Shown here piece after piece: positions 23,787 through 32,857 of a stretch of DNA of 64,000 nucleotides. The first letter of the stretch is position 1. Every line of letters begins with the position of its first letter. The position numbers and the translations under genes were made by a program. The stretch is taken from assembly GCA_035547695.1 (NCBI GenBank), contig DASZUK010000003.1, positions 1-64,000 on the forward strand, given 5' to 3'. This DNA is from DASZUK01 sp035547695. GTDB lineage: Bacteria > Actinomycetota > Acidimicrobiia > Acidimicrobiales > RAAP-2. Under the pieces are notes generated by a model. It saw nothing but the letters and a program-made list of their open reading frames with translations. It was not told the DNA's origin and searched no databases.

Positions 23787-24547
23787 GCACGACAATCACC
23801 AGGGCGGAGATCTGCGCGGTGGCCTGCGCGGAGGCGTGGCGGGACGCCGGGGAGATCATGGCGAGCCCGTTCGGGGCCATCCCGGCGCTGGGGGCCCGGC
23901 TGGCCAAGCTGACGTTCAGCCCCGACCTGGTGCTGACGGACGGGGAGGCGGCGCTGATGGTGGGGGCGCCGCCGCTGGGCACCCCCGCGGACGAGCTGGT
24001 GCGGGAGGCGGCGATGCCGTACCGGACCGTGTTCGACGTGGTGTGGTCGGGCCGGCGGCACATCATGATGATGGCCAGCCAGATCGACCGGACGGGGAAC
24101 CAGAACCTGTCGGCCATCGGGGACTGGGCGCAGCCGAAGGTGCAGTTGATCGGGGTCCGGGGCGCGCCGGGGAACTCGGTGAACCATCCGACCAGCTACT
24201 GGGTGCCGGACCACAGCCCGCGGACGTTCGTGGCGGAGGTGGACATGGTCAGCGGCATCGGGTACGCCCGGGCCGCCGAGGCCGGTCCGGGGGCCAGCCG
24301 GTACCACGACATCCGGATGGTGGTGTCCAACCTGGGGGTGTTCGACTTCGACACCCCGGAGCGGACCATGCGGCTGCGGTCGGTGCACCCCGGGGTCACC
24401 GTCGACCAGGTGGCCGCCGCCACCGGGTTCGAGCTGGTGGTCCCCGACGAGGTGGCCGAGTCGCGGCTGCCCACCGACCAGGAGCTGGACCTGTTGCGGA
24501 GGGTGCTGGACCCCCGGAGCACGAGGGACCGCGAGATCAAGGCCTGA
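23783..24547 (+). CDS. ipdB: COCHEA-CoA hydrolase beta subunit, IpdB-like
   Basis: A 254-residue beta subunit with the family layout: N-terminal EAWRDAGEIMASPFGAIPALGARL, central MMMASQIDRTGNQNLSAIGDW, and the tail TGFELVVPDEVAESRLPTDQEL. Some catalytic CoA-transferases carry a Glu in the beta subunit for a thioester; which residue serves here cannot be fixed by eye. It ends the echA20-ipdA-ipdB operon. The next gene is convergent. Confidence 0.82.
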   Translation: MSTTITRAEICAVACAEAWRDAGEIMASPFGAIPALGARLAKLTFSPDLVLTDGEAALMVGAPPLGTPADELVREAAMPYRTVFDVVWSGRRHIMMMASQIDRTGNQNLSAIGDWAQPKVQLIGVRGAPGNSVNHPTSYWVPDHSPRTFVAEVDMVSGIGYARAAEAGPGASRYHDIRMVVSNLGVFDFDTPERTMRLRSVHPGVTVDQVAAATGFELVVPDEVAESRLPTDQELDLLRRVLDPRSTRDREIKA

Positions 24548-24616
24548 CCAGGACGGCTGTCCGGGTTGGTCGGGCGGGCGGCGCCCCGCGTCAGTCGGGC
24601 GGGCCGCGCAGCCGCG

Positions 24617-25117
24617 TCAGTCGGGTGGGCGGCGCAGCAGGTTGGACACCCGTTGGTGGGTGACCCCGAACATCCGGGCGATGGCCGGGATGCTGGTGCC
24701 CTCGGCGCGGAGGGAGTCGACGAGGTCCTTGCGGAGGGTGCCGCTGGCCTTGGACATGCGGGCCAGCATCTGGCTGACCACCTGCATGGTGCCGGGGGGG
24801 TCGTCGTCGGAGAGGATCTGCTGCCAGGCCATCCCGCTCTGCCGGGACCGGCGGAGCCGGTCGATCCGGTCGGTGAGGTCCCGCTGCTCCCGGGTGAGCT
24901 CGGCCAGGGCGGCGCTCAGCGCGTCCAGGGCCTCGAGGGTGGGGTCGCCGGCCACCCGGACGATCGGCTCCTCGGGCCGCAGGTCCCGACGGTCGCCGTC
25001 GCCGTAGTCCCGGTTGTACTCCTGGCGTATCGCCACGTTCGGATCACCACCCATCACCACGAAACCGGCCCCGACGGTCGGGGACTCGGTGTCGGGGTCC
25101 ATCCCGGCCTGCGTCAT
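24617..25117 (-). CDS. Helix-turn-helix protein of unknown family
   Basis: A 166-residue protein. Residues about 55-90 form a Leu/Arg-rich coiled coil (ALDALSAALAELTREQRDLT, then DRIDRLRR). The C terminus (LRKDLVDSLRAEGTSIPAIARMF, then GVTHQRVSNLLRR) is a clear helix-turn-helix. The start is uncertain: ATG at 25117 is chosen because further upstream the frame runs through the operator repeats. It sits between ipdB and the divergent hpn promoter, so it is a candidate regulator of the hopanoid operon. It is not a TetR protein, and binding to CATACGANCGTTTG is untested. Confidence 0.65.
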   Translation of the reverse strand: MTQAGMDPDTESPTVGAGFVVMGGDPNVAIRQEYNRDYGDGDRRDLRPEEPIVRVAGDPTLEALDALSAALAELTREQRDLTDRIDRLRRSRQSGMAWQQILSDDDPPGTMQVVSQMLARMSKASGTLRKDLVDSLRAEGTSIPAIARMFGVTHQRVSNLLRRPPD

Positions 25118-25236
25118 AGGTACCCGCGGTGGCGGGCGGGGAAACCGCCATGTGCCCGGCTGGCAGTCCCCGCCGGACGGCACCGGCGCCGGCGGCGGGC
25201 GGCCCCCGGCTCCCTGCGCCCGGCCGGCCGTATGCC

Positions 25237-25334
25237 CATACGAACGTTTGAACGCCTCCCATACGAACGTTTGGGAGCCCCCAATGCACCCCCCATAGCG
25301 AAGATTCATTTTCCCAAACATACGATCGTTTATG
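25237..25334. promoter_or_regulatory. Three operator-like sites upstream of hpnC
   Basis: CATACGAACGTTTG at 25237-25250 and 25260-25273 (23 bp apart), and CATACGATCGTTTATG at 25319-25334. The local sequence is AT-rich compared with its surroundings. The first gene of the hopanoid operon starts 75 nt after the last site. The same motif appears once upstream of echA20. Confidence 0.6.
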
Positions 25335-25408
25335 CCATCTGAGCAGGTAAATCGCCAAAAGCTCCCAGGAGAATTTCAGGACATCCATCTCGGATTAGGG
25401 GCCGGAAT

Positions 25409-26362
25409 ATGAGTACTATGGCTCCGGTGAGGGATGGGGTGGCCACACGGTCGGCGGTGCCCGTAGTGCCCGCCATGGACGCGGTGCCGACCATGGACGC
25501 GGTGCCGACCATGGACGAGGTGCTGTCACAGGCCGGCCAGGAGAACTTCCCGGTGGCCTCCCGGGTGCTGCCCCGGGCCGACCGGGCCCACCTGATGGCC
25601 ATCTACGGGTTCGCCCGGCTGACCGACGACATCGGGGACGAGGCCGGCGGGGACCGGCTGGCCCTGCTGGACTGGCTGGACGGGGAGCTGGACCGGGCGG
25701 CGGCGGGGCGGGCCACCCACCCGGTGCTGCGGCGGCTGACCCCCACCATCGTGGACCGGCAGCTACCGCTGGAGCCGTTCCGGGCGCTGATCGAGGCGAA
25801 CCGGCAGGACCAGACGGTGCACCGGTACCGGACCTTCGACGACCTGGTCGGGTACTGCATGCTGTCGGCCGCACCGGTGGGGCAACTGGTGCTGGCGGTC
25901 ATGGGCCTGGCCACCCCGGAGCGGGTGGCCCTGTCGGACCGGGTGTGCATCGGGCTGCAGGTGGTGGAGCACCTGCAGGACGTGGCCGAGGACGCCGGCC
26001 GGGACCGGGTGTACCTGCCCCAGGACGACCTGGCCGCGGCCGGCTGTGGGGAGGGGACATTGACGGCGGCCACCGCCGGCCCGGCGCTCCGGGAGGTGGT
26101 GGCCCGGGAGGTCGGCCGGACCAGGCCGCTGCTGGCGGCCGGGGGGCCGCTGGCCCGGACGCTGCCGCTGCGGGCCCGGCTGGCGGTGGCCGGGTTCGCG
26201 GCCGGCGGGATGGCGGCGCTGGACGCGGTCGAACGGGCCGGGTACGACGTGCTGGCGGTTCCCTGCCGTCCCCGGCCGGCCCGGTTCGGGCGGCGCCTGG
26301 TGGCCACCCTGCTGCGGCCGACGCCGGCCGGCCGGCTGCCGGGCCGTGGGGGGCCGTCGTGA
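25409..26362 (+). CDS. hpnC: Hydroxysqualene synthase HpnC
   Basis: A 317-residue squalene/phytoene-synthase-fold protein. The aspartate-rich motifs are DDIGD (in RLTDDIGDEAGG) and the weaker EDAGRDR in QDVAEDAGRDRVYLP. In the three-enzyme bacterial route HpnD makes presqualene diphosphate, HpnC converts it to hydroxysqualene and HpnE reduces that to squalene. The N terminus carries a short in-frame repeat (AVPTMD repeated, 18-bp units). First gene of an operon in which almost every stop overlaps the next start. Confidence 0.9.
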   Translation: MSTMAPVRDGVATRSAVPVVPAMDAVPTMDAVPTMDEVLSQAGQENFPVASRVLPRADRAHLMAIYGFARLTDDIGDEAGGDRLALLDWLDGELDRAAAGRATHPVLRRLTPTIVDRQLPLEPFRALIEANRQDQTVHRYRTFDDLVGYCMLSAAPVGQLVLAVMGLATPERVALSDRVCIGLQVVEHLQDVAEDAGRDRVYLPQDDLAAAGCGEGTLTAATAGPALREVVAREVGRTRPLLAAGGPLARTLPLRARLAVAGFAAGGMAALDAVERAGYDVLAVPCRPRPARFGRRLVATLLRPTPAGRLPGRGGPS

Positions 26363-27255
26363 GCGGTCCGGCCGGAGGCGGTCCGGCCGGAGGCGGCGGC
26401 ACGGCGGTGGTCGAGGCGGCGTTCGCCGAGTGCGAGGCCATCACCCGGCGGGAGGCCAAGAACTTCGCCTACGGCATCCGGCTGCTGCGGCCGCCGGAGC
26501 GGCAGGCGCTGTCCGCGGTGTACGCCCTGGCCCGCCGGATCGACGACATCGGGGACGGCGACGGGGCACCGGACCGGAAGCTGGAGGAGCTGGGGGAGGT
26601 GCGCAAGGCGCTGGCGGCCATCGCGGGGGGCGCCCCGGCGGACGCCGGCGACCCGGTGCTGTACGCCATCGCCGACGTGGACCGCCGGTACCACCTGCCG
26701 CTGGGGGCGTTCGACGAGCTGATCGAAGGCTGCGAGATGGACGTGGCCGGGACGGGGTACCGGACGGTGGACGACCTGGTCGGGTACTGCCGGCGGGTGG
26801 CCGGGTCCATCGGCCGGCTGTCGCTGGCGGTGTTCGGCACCACCGACGCCGCGGCGGCGGTGCCGTTGGCGGACGACCTGGGGGTGGCGCTGCAACTGAC
26901 CAACATCCTCCGGGACGTGCTGGAGGACCAGGGCCGGGGCCGGGTGTACCTGCCGTCGGACGACGCCGAGGCGGTCGGCTGCCCGGCCGACCTGGTCGGG
27001 GACCCGGCGGCGGTGGCCCGGCTGGTGGCGTTCGAGGCACAGCGGGCCCGGGAATGGTTCGCCCGGGGCCTGCAACTGCTGCCGCTGCTGGACCGGCGCA
27101 GCCGGGCCTGCGTGGGGGCGATGGCCGGCATCTACTTCCGGCTGCTCCGGCGCATCCAGGCGGACCCGGCGGCGGTGACCCGGGGCCGGGTGTCGGTGCC
27201 GGCGTGGGAGAAGCTGTGGGTGGCGGGCACCAGCCTGGCCGGCGGTCGGCCGTGA
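26359..27255 (+). CDS. hpnD: Presqualene diphosphate synthase HpnD
   Basis: A 298-residue trans-isoprenyl head-to-head synthase. DDIGD (RRIDDIGDGDG, residues about 58-62) and DVLEDQGRGRVYLP are the two Asp-rich diphosphate-binding motifs, and GCEMDV with YCRRVAGSIG fits the phytoene-synthase pattern. The GTG start overlaps the hpnC stop (GTGA). Residues 2-14 are a Gly/Pro-rich stretch that is not conserved. Joins two farnesyl diphosphates. Confidence 0.92.
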   Translation: MSGPAGGGPAGGGGTAVVEAAFAECEAITRREAKNFAYGIRLLRPPERQALSAVYALARRIDDIGDGDGAPDRKLEELGEVRKALAAIAGGAPADAGDPVLYAIADVDRRYHLPLGAFDELIEGCEMDVAGTGYRTVDDLVGYCRRVAGSIGRLSLAVFGTTDAAAAVPLADDLGVALQLTNILRDVLEDQGRGRVYLPSDDAEAVGCPADLVGDPAAVARLVAFEAQRAREWFARGLQLLPLLDRRSRACVGAMAGIYFRLLRRIQADPAAVTRGRVSVPAWEKLWVAGTSLAGGRP

Positions 27256-28763
27256 GCCGGATCGTGGTGGTGGGCGGTGGGCTGGCCGGCATCCAGGCGG
27301 CCCTGGACGCGGCGGACGGTGGGGCCGAGGTGACCCTGGTGGAGCGCCGGGGGCACCTGGGCGGGCTGACGTGGTCGTTCCGACGGCGGGGCCGGTGGTT
27401 CGACAACGGCCAGCACGTGTTCCTGCGGTGCTGCACCGCGTACCGCGGGTTCCTGGACCGCATCGGGGCGGCCGGGCAGGTGCACCTGCAGCCGCGACTG
27501 GACATCCCGGTGCTGGCCCCCTGCACCCCCAGGACTGGCGGCACCCCCGGGACCGGCGGCGGCGTGGTCCGGGCCGACCTCACCCGGGACCGGCTGCCGT
27601 CGCCGCTGCACCTGGCCCGGGCGCTGGCCCGGTACCGGCACCTGTCGCTGGCCGACCGGGCCCGGCTGGCCAGGCCGGCGGTGGCCCTGCGGCGGCTGCG
27701 GTTGGACGACCCCGCGCTGGACCGGGAGACGTTCGGGGACTGGCTGGCCCGGCACGGGCAGCGGCCGGCGGCGGTGGAGCGGCTGTGGGACCTGATCACG
27801 CTGCCCACCGTCAACGTGCCGGCGTCGGAGGCGTCGCTGGCCCTGGCGGCCAAGGTGTTCCGGACCGGGCTGCTGGACCGGGCCGACGGGGCCGACGTGG
27901 GGTGGTCGACGGTGCCGCTGGCGGAGCTGCACGGGGCCAACGGGGCCCGGGCCCTGGCGGCGGCCGGGGTGGAGGTGGTGCTGGGCACCGCGGTGGACGG
28001 CATCGCCGGGGAGGCGGGGGCGTTCACGGTGGCCACCCGGCCGGCCGGAGCCGGAGCCGGGGGCGGCCGGGCCGGGGGCGCGGACGGTGGTGCGGCCGGC
28101 GGGGGGGCTGGCGGGGGGCGCACCGTGGAGGCGGACGCCGTGGTGGTGGCCACCACGCCGGAGACGGCGGCGTCGCTGCTGCCGGCGGGCTGCCTGCCGG
28201 CGGTGGCCGGGCTGGGGACGTCGCCGATCGTCAACGTGCACCTGGTGCTGGACCGCAGGGTCACCGACCTGCCGATGGCCGCGACGGTGGGGTCGCCGGT
28301 GCAGTTCGTGTTCGACCACACCGCGGCGGCCGGCATGGACCCGGCTGGCCCGGAGCAGTGCCTGGTGGTGTCGCTGTCGGCGGCGGACGCATGGATCGGG
28401 CAGCGGCCGGAGGCGTTGGTGCGGACGTTCCACCAGGCCGTCGGGGACCTGTTCCCCGCGGCGCGGGGGGCCACGGTGGTGGACGGGGTGGTGAGCCGGG
28501 AGCACGCGGCGACGTTCCGGGGCCGGCCGGGGACCGCCGCGCTGCGGCCACCGAGCACCACGGCGGTCGACGGCCTGCTGGTGGCCGGGGCGTGGTGCGC
28601 CACCGGATGGCCGGCGACCATGGAGGGCGCCGTCCGCAGCGGCGCCGACGCCGCCACCGCCGCCCTGGCCCTCGTCGGGGCCGGCCGGGCACCGCGCTCT
28701 GGAAGCACCCCCGTCCGTCAACCGGCCCAGATGCCAGCCGAGCTACAGGAGGCAACGGCGTGA
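27252..28763 (+). CDS. hpnE: Hydroxysqualene dehydroxylase HpnE
   Basis: A 503-residue FAD-dependent amine-oxidase/phytoene-desaturase-like protein. The dinucleotide motif is VVVGGGLAGIQAALDAA (residues 5-21), then ERRGHLGGLTWSF and NGQHVFLRCC. The C-terminal FAD motif is LLVAGAWCATGWPATMEGAV. It reduces hydroxysqualene to squalene using FADH2. A Gly/Ala-only insert of about 28 residues (after ATRPAGAG) interrupts the domain near residues 265-290, another low-complexity expansion. Start GTG overlaps the hpnD stop. Confidence 0.9.
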   Translation: MSRIVVVGGGLAGIQAALDAADGGAEVTLVERRGHLGGLTWSFRRRGRWFDNGQHVFLRCCTAYRGFLDRIGAAGQVHLQPRLDIPVLAPCTPRTGGTPGTGGGVVRADLTRDRLPSPLHLARALARYRHLSLADRARLARPAVALRRLRLDDPALDRETFGDWLARHGQRPAAVERLWDLITLPTVNVPASEASLALAAKVFRTGLLDRADGADVGWSTVPLAELHGANGARALAAAGVEVVLGTAVDGIAGEAGAFTVATRPAGAGAGGGRAGGADGGAAGGGAGGGRTVEADAVVVATTPETAASLLPAGCLPAVAGLGTSPIVNVHLVLDRRVTDLPMAATVGSPVQFVFDHTAAAGMDPAGPEQCLVVSLSAADAWIGQRPEALVRTFHQAVGDLFPAARGATVVDGVVSREHAATFRGRPGTAALRPPSTTAVDGLLVAGAWCATGWPATMEGAVRSGADAATAALALVGAGRAPRSGSTPVRQPAQMPAELQEATA

Positions 28764-29794
28764 CCACCCTGGCCACCCCTTCGACGACCATCCCGGCCCC
28801 TCCGCCGGCCCCGGCCACTCCGCAGGGGGTGTCGGACATCCTGGCCCGGGCGGCCGGGCTGGTGGGCCCGGCCCTGACGGCCGCGGTGGACCGGCTGGAC
28901 CCGGCGCTGCGGATCCCGGTGGAGCACCACCTGCGGGGCGGCGGCAAGCGGGTGCGGGCGGCCCTGGTGCTGCTGTCGGCGGCGGCGGTCGGCGCGGACG
29001 AGCGGGTCGGGGTGGTGGGCGCGGTGGCCATCGAGCTGGTGCACAACTACTCGCTGCTGCACGACGACATCATCGACGGGGACCGGGAACGGCGGCACCA
29101 GCCGACGGTGTGGGCGGCGTTCGGGGTCGGCCCGGCCATCGTGGCCGGGGACGCCCTGGCGGCGCTGTCGACGCAACTGCTGCTGGAGGACCCCACCCCG
29201 GAGCGGGTGCAGGCGGCCCGGCGGCTGGCCGGGGCCAACCAGGCCATGATCGCCGGGCAGGCCGCCGACATGGCGTACGAGACCCGGGAGTGCGTGACCG
29301 TGGCGGAGTGCCTGGCGATGGAGCAGGGGAAGACCGGGGCCCTGCTGTCCTGCGCGGCCTCCCTGGGGGCGGTGCTGGCCGGCGGGCAGCCGGCGGCGGT
29401 GCACGCCCTCGGCGACTTCGGGGACCACCTGGGCATCGCGTTCCAGGCGGTGGACGACCTGCTGGGCATCTGGGGGGACCCGGCGGTGACCGGGAAGCCG
29501 GTGGGCGCGGACCTGCTGGCCCACAAGAAGGCCCTGCCGGTGGCCGCCGCCATGGCGGCCGGCGGGGCGGTGGCCGACGAGCTGCGCCGGGTCCTGTCCG
29601 GGGAGCTGACCGAGACCGACGTGGCCCGGGCGACGGCCCTCATCGAGGACTGCGGGGCCCGGGCGGAGGTGACGGCCATCGCGGACACCCACCTGGAGCT
29701 GGCCCTGGGGGCGCTGGACCGGGTGGACCTGCACCGGCCGGCCCGGGACGAGCTGGTGGCGGTGGCCCACTACGTGACCAAGAGGGACCGGTGA
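28760..29794 (+). CDS. Polyprenyl diphosphate synthase (FPP/GGPP type)
   Basis: A 344-residue trans-prenyltransferase. The first Asp-rich motif is DDIID at residues 102-106 (LLHDDIIDGDRERR) and the second is VDDLLGIWGD. GGGKRVRAALVLL is the allylic substrate region. In this operon it most likely supplies farnesyl diphosphate for HpnD; product length cannot be read with certainty. The ribosome site GGAGG and GTG overlap the end of hpnE. Residues 1-22 are Pro/Thr-rich and non-conserved. Confidence 0.88.
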   Translation: MTTLATPSTTIPAPPPAPATPQGVSDILARAAGLVGPALTAAVDRLDPALRIPVEHHLRGGGKRVRAALVLLSAAAVGADERVGVVGAVAIELVHNYSLLHDDIIDGDRERRHQPTVWAAFGVGPAIVAGDALAALSTQLLLEDPTPERVQAARRLAGANQAMIAGQAADMAYETRECVTVAECLAMEQGKTGALLSCAASLGAVLAGGQPAAVHALGDFGDHLGIAFQAVDDLLGIWGDPAVTGKPVGADLLAHKKALPVAAAMAAGGAVADELRRVLSGELTETDVARATALIEDCGARAEVTAIADTHLELALGALDRVDLHRPARDELVAVAHYVTKRDR

Positions 29795-31857
29795 CCACCA
29801 CCGCCGCCGAACCGCTGGCCGGCGCGCCGGCCGGAGCGGCCCCGGACGTTTCCGCGGAGACGCCCCCGGGCCCGGCGGCCGCGACCCCGGCTGCCCCGAC
29901 CCCGGCGGCCTGCCTGGACCGGGCGGTGGCGGCGCTGCTGGACCTGCAGGACCCGGCGGGGTGGTGGAAGGGGGAGCTGGAGACCAACGTGACGATGGAC
30001 GCCGAGGACCTGCTGCTGCGGCAGTTCCTGGGCATCCTGACCGACGAGGACAGGGCCGGGGCGGCCCGGTGGATCCGGTCGCAGCAGCGGGAGGACGGGA
30101 CCTGGGCCAACTACTACGGGGGGCCCGGCGACCTGTCGACGACGGCGGAGGCGTGGGTGGCCCTGCGGCTGGCCGGGGACCCGGCGGACGCCGACCACAT
30201 GCGGCGGGCGGCGGCGTTCGTGCGGGAGCAGGGCGGGCTGGAGCGCAGCCGGGTGTTCACCCGGATCTGGCTGGCGCTGTTCGGGAAGTGGTCCTGGGAC
30301 GACCTGCCGGTGCTGCCGCCGGAGCTGATCTTCTTCCCGAAGTGGATGCCGCTGAACATCTACGACTTCGGGTGCTGGGCCCGGCAGACGGTGGTGGCGC
30401 TGACGGTGGTCGGCGCGCACCGCCCGGTCCGGCACCTGCCGGTGGAGGTGGACGAGCTGCGGTCCGGGGCGGCGCCGCTGCCGGGGCACCCGGCCACCAC
30501 CTGGGCCGGGGTGTTCGAGCGGCTGGACCGGGCGCTGCACGTGTACGAGCGACGGCCGGTGCGGTGGCTGCGGCGGTTGGCGCTGCGGCAGGCGGAGCGG
30601 TGGATCGTGGAGCGGCAGGAGGCCGACGGCTGCTGGGGGGGCATCCAGCCGCCGTGGGTGTACTCGCTGATGGCCCTGAACGTGCAGGGGTACTCGCTGG
30701 ACCACCCGGTGATGCGGGCCGGGATCGAGGGGCTGGACGGGTTCACCGTCGAGGACGAGAAGGGGCGGCGGATCGAGGCGTGCCAGTCACCGGTGTGGGA
30801 CACCTGCCTGGCGGTGACCGCCCTGGCCGACGCCGGGGTGCCGGCCGACCATCCGGCGGTGGCCCGGGCGGCGGAGTGGCTGGTGGGCGAGGAGGTGACG
30901 GTCGCCGGGGACTGGCAGGTGCGCCGGCCGGACCTGGCCCCGGGGGGGTGGGCGTTCGAGTTCGCCAACGACCACTACCCGGACGTGGACGACACCGCCG
31001 AGGTGGTGCTGGCGCTGCACCGGGTGCTCGGGGACCGGGCCGACGGAGGCGCCCCGGGTGTCGGGGGGGGCTCAGGCCACGAGGCGGTGGGCCGGGGGCT
31101 GGACTGGGTGCTCGGGATGCAGTGCGCCGACGGCGGCTGGGCGGCGTTCGACGTGGACAACGTCCGCACCCTGTGCGAGTCGCTGCCGTTCTGCGACTTC
31201 GGCGAGCTGATCGACCCGCCGAGCGCGGACGTGACGGCGCACGTGGTGGAGATGCTGGCGGCGGTCGGCCGGACCGGGCGACCGCTGGAGCGGGGTCTGG
31301 ACTGGCTGCTGGCCCACCAGGAGCCGGACGGGTCGTGGTTCGGGCGGTGGGGGGCCAACTACGTGTACGGCACCGGGGCGGTGGTGCCGGCCCTGGTGGC
31401 CGGGGGGCTGCCGGCCGGGCACCCGGCGGTCCGGCGGGCGGTGGCCTGGCTGGAGGCCCACCAGAACCCCGACGGCGGTTGGGGGGAGGACCTACGGTCG
31501 TACGACGACCCGACCCGGCGGGGGCGGGGGCCGTCGACGGCGTCGCAGACCGCTTGGGCGCTGCTGGCCCTGCTGGCCGCCGACAACGGCAGCTCCCGGC
31601 CGGCGGCCGCCGGTGAAGGCACCCCGGCAACGGAGCCCGGCGGCGTCCGGCGGGGCCCCGTCAAAAGCGGCCCGGTCGAAAAGGGGATCGCCTGGTTGAT
31701 GGACACCCAGCGGCCGGACGGGACGTGGGACGAGCCGTGGTTCACCGGCACCGGGTTCCCGGGGGACTTCTACATCAACTACCACCTGTACCGGATGGTG
31801 TTCCCGGTGTCGGCCCTGGGGCGGTACGTGCGCGGAGGGGGGCCCGGGCATGGGTGA
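29791..31857 (+). CDS. shc: Squalene-hopene cyclase
   Basis: A 688-residue cyclase converting squalene to hopene and hopanol in the membrane. The catalytic acid motif DVDDTA lies at residues 398-403. Several QW repeats are seen (QREDGTWANYYGG, QEADGCWGG, QCADGGWAAFD, QEPDGSWFGRWG, QNPDGGWGE, QRPDGTWDE). The product-gating region and the C-terminal FPGDFYINYHLYR are intact. Extra low-complexity segments occur at residues 1-45 and about 610-628. The N terminus contains the palindromic sequence described at 29845. Starts at GTGA over the preceding stop. Confidence 0.96.
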   Translation: MTTTAAEPLAGAPAGAAPDVSAETPPGPAAATPAAPTPAACLDRAVAALLDLQDPAGWWKGELETNVTMDAEDLLLRQFLGILTDEDRAGAARWIRSQQREDGTWANYYGGPGDLSTTAEAWVALRLAGDPADADHMRRAAAFVREQGGLERSRVFTRIWLALFGKWSWDDLPVLPPELIFFPKWMPLNIYDFGCWARQTVVALTVVGAHRPVRHLPVEVDELRSGAAPLPGHPATTWAGVFERLDRALHVYERRPVRWLRRLALRQAERWIVERQEADGCWGGIQPPWVYSLMALNVQGYSLDHPVMRAGIEGLDGFTVEDEKGRRIEACQSPVWDTCLAVTALADAGVPADHPAVARAAEWLVGEEVTVAGDWQVRRPDLAPGGWAFEFANDHYPDVDDTAEVVLALHRVLGDRADGGAPGVGGGSGHEAVGRGLDWVLGMQCADGGWAAFDVDNVRTLCESLPFCDFGELIDPPSADVTAHVVEMLAAVGRTGRPLERGLDWLLAHQEPDGSWFGRWGANYVYGTGAVVPALVAGGLPAGHPAVRRAVAWLEAHQNPDGGWGEDLRSYDDPTRRGRGPSTASQTAWALLALLAADNGSSRPAAAGEGTPATEPGGVRRGPVKSGPVEKGIAWLMDTQRPDGTWDEPWFTGTGFPGDFYINYHLYRMVFPVSALGRYVRGGGPGHG
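29845..29862. repeat. Palindromic motif GACGTTTCCGCGGAGACG (in shc)
   Basis: A near-palindrome encoding D-V-S-A-E-T near the shc N terminus. The same sequence occurs twice downstream of the SDR at 56169 and 56215. It lies in the non-conserved leader of shc, so it may be an inserted repeat or a binding site inside the gene. Confidence 0.45.
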
Positions 31858-32857
31858 GCCCATCGGTGACCCCATCGGCGGGCTGCGGGTGCTGCTGGCG
31901 GCCCCCCGGTCGTTCTGCGCCGGGGTGGAGCGGGCCATCGAGATCGTGGAACGGGCCCTGGAGCGGTACGGGGCGCCGGTGTACGTGCGGCGGCAGATCG
32001 TGCACAACAGCCACGTGGTGGCGGACCTGGAGGGGAAGGGCGCGGTGTTCGTGCAGGAGCTGGACGAGGTGCCGGCGGGGGCGACGGTGGTGCTGGCCGC
32101 CCACGGGGTGTCGCCGGCGGTGCGGGACCAGGCGGTGCGGCGGGGGGACCTGTCGGTGATCGACGCGACCTGCCCGCTGGTGGCCAAGGTGCACCACGAG
32201 GCCCGGCGGTTCGTGGCCCGGGGGTTCGACATCGCCCTGATCGGCCATGCCGACCACGAGGAGGTGGTGGGCACCGTCGGGGAGGCCCCGGACCGGATCC
32301 ACCTGGTGGAGGACCTGGCCGACGTGGCCGCGCTCACCCCGACCGTGGCCGGCGACGGGCCGGGGGCGGCGGCGGCCGACGGGGGGCCGGCGGCGGCGCC
32401 CCGGCCGCTGGCGTGGCTGACGCAGACGACGCTGGCCACGGACGAGACGGCGGCGGTGGTGCGGGCGCTGCAGGACCGGTTCCCGGACATCGTGGGGCCG
32501 AGCGCCGACGACATCTGCTACGCCACCCAGAACCGGCAGGACGCGGTGCGGGCGATGGCCGGGGACTGCGACCTGGTGCTGGTGGTGGGGTCGGCGAACT
32601 CGTCCAACACGGCCCGGCTGGTGGAGGTGGCCCGCCGGCACGGCAGCCGGGCGGAGCTGGTGGAGGACGCCACCCAGATCGATGAGTCCTGGCTCGACGG
32701 GGTCGGCACCGTCGGGCTGACCGCCGGGGCGTCGGCCCCGGAGGTGCTGGTCCAAGAGGTCGTCGAGGCGCTGGGCCGGTTCGGCCCGGTGACCGTCGAA
32801 GAACGGCGGACCGCCGAAGAAAGTGTCCATTTCGCTCTACCCATACAGGTGCGCTGA
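31850..32857 (+). CDS. ispH: HMBPP reductase IspH
   Basis: A 335-residue 4Fe-4S enzyme producing IPP and DMAPP at the end of the MEP pathway. Cluster cysteines are in RSFCAGVERAI, IDATCPLVAKVHHE and DDICYATQNRQ. Substrate-binding VLAAHGVSP, TQTTLATDET and GSANSSNTARLVEV are all present. A short Gly/Ala insert follows PTVAGD. The start overlaps the end of shc by 8 nt. Its place here, together with dxs, raises precursor supply for hopanoid synthesis. Confidence 0.95.
   Translation: MGEPIGDPIGGLRVLLAAPRSFCAGVERAIEIVERALERYGAPVYVRRQIVHNSHVVADLEGKGAVFVQELDEVPAGATVVLAAHGVSPAVRDQAVRRGDLSVIDATCPLVAKVHHEARRFVARGFDIALIGHADHEEVVGTVGEAPDRIHLVEDLADVAALTPTVAGDGPGAAAADGGPAAAPRPLAWLTQTTLATDETAAVVRALQDRFPDIVGPSADDICYATQNRQDAVRAMAGDCDLVLVVGSANSSNTARLVEVARRHGSRAELVEDATQIDESWLDGVGTVGLTAGASAPEVLVQEVVEALGRFGPVTVEERRTAEESVHFALPIQVR

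Noticed and set aside
26441..28721. Long minus-strand frames opposite hpnD and hpnE
   Set aside because: Low-complexity Pro/Arg/Ser sequence without motifs. The plus strand holds a clear operon with overlapping starts.
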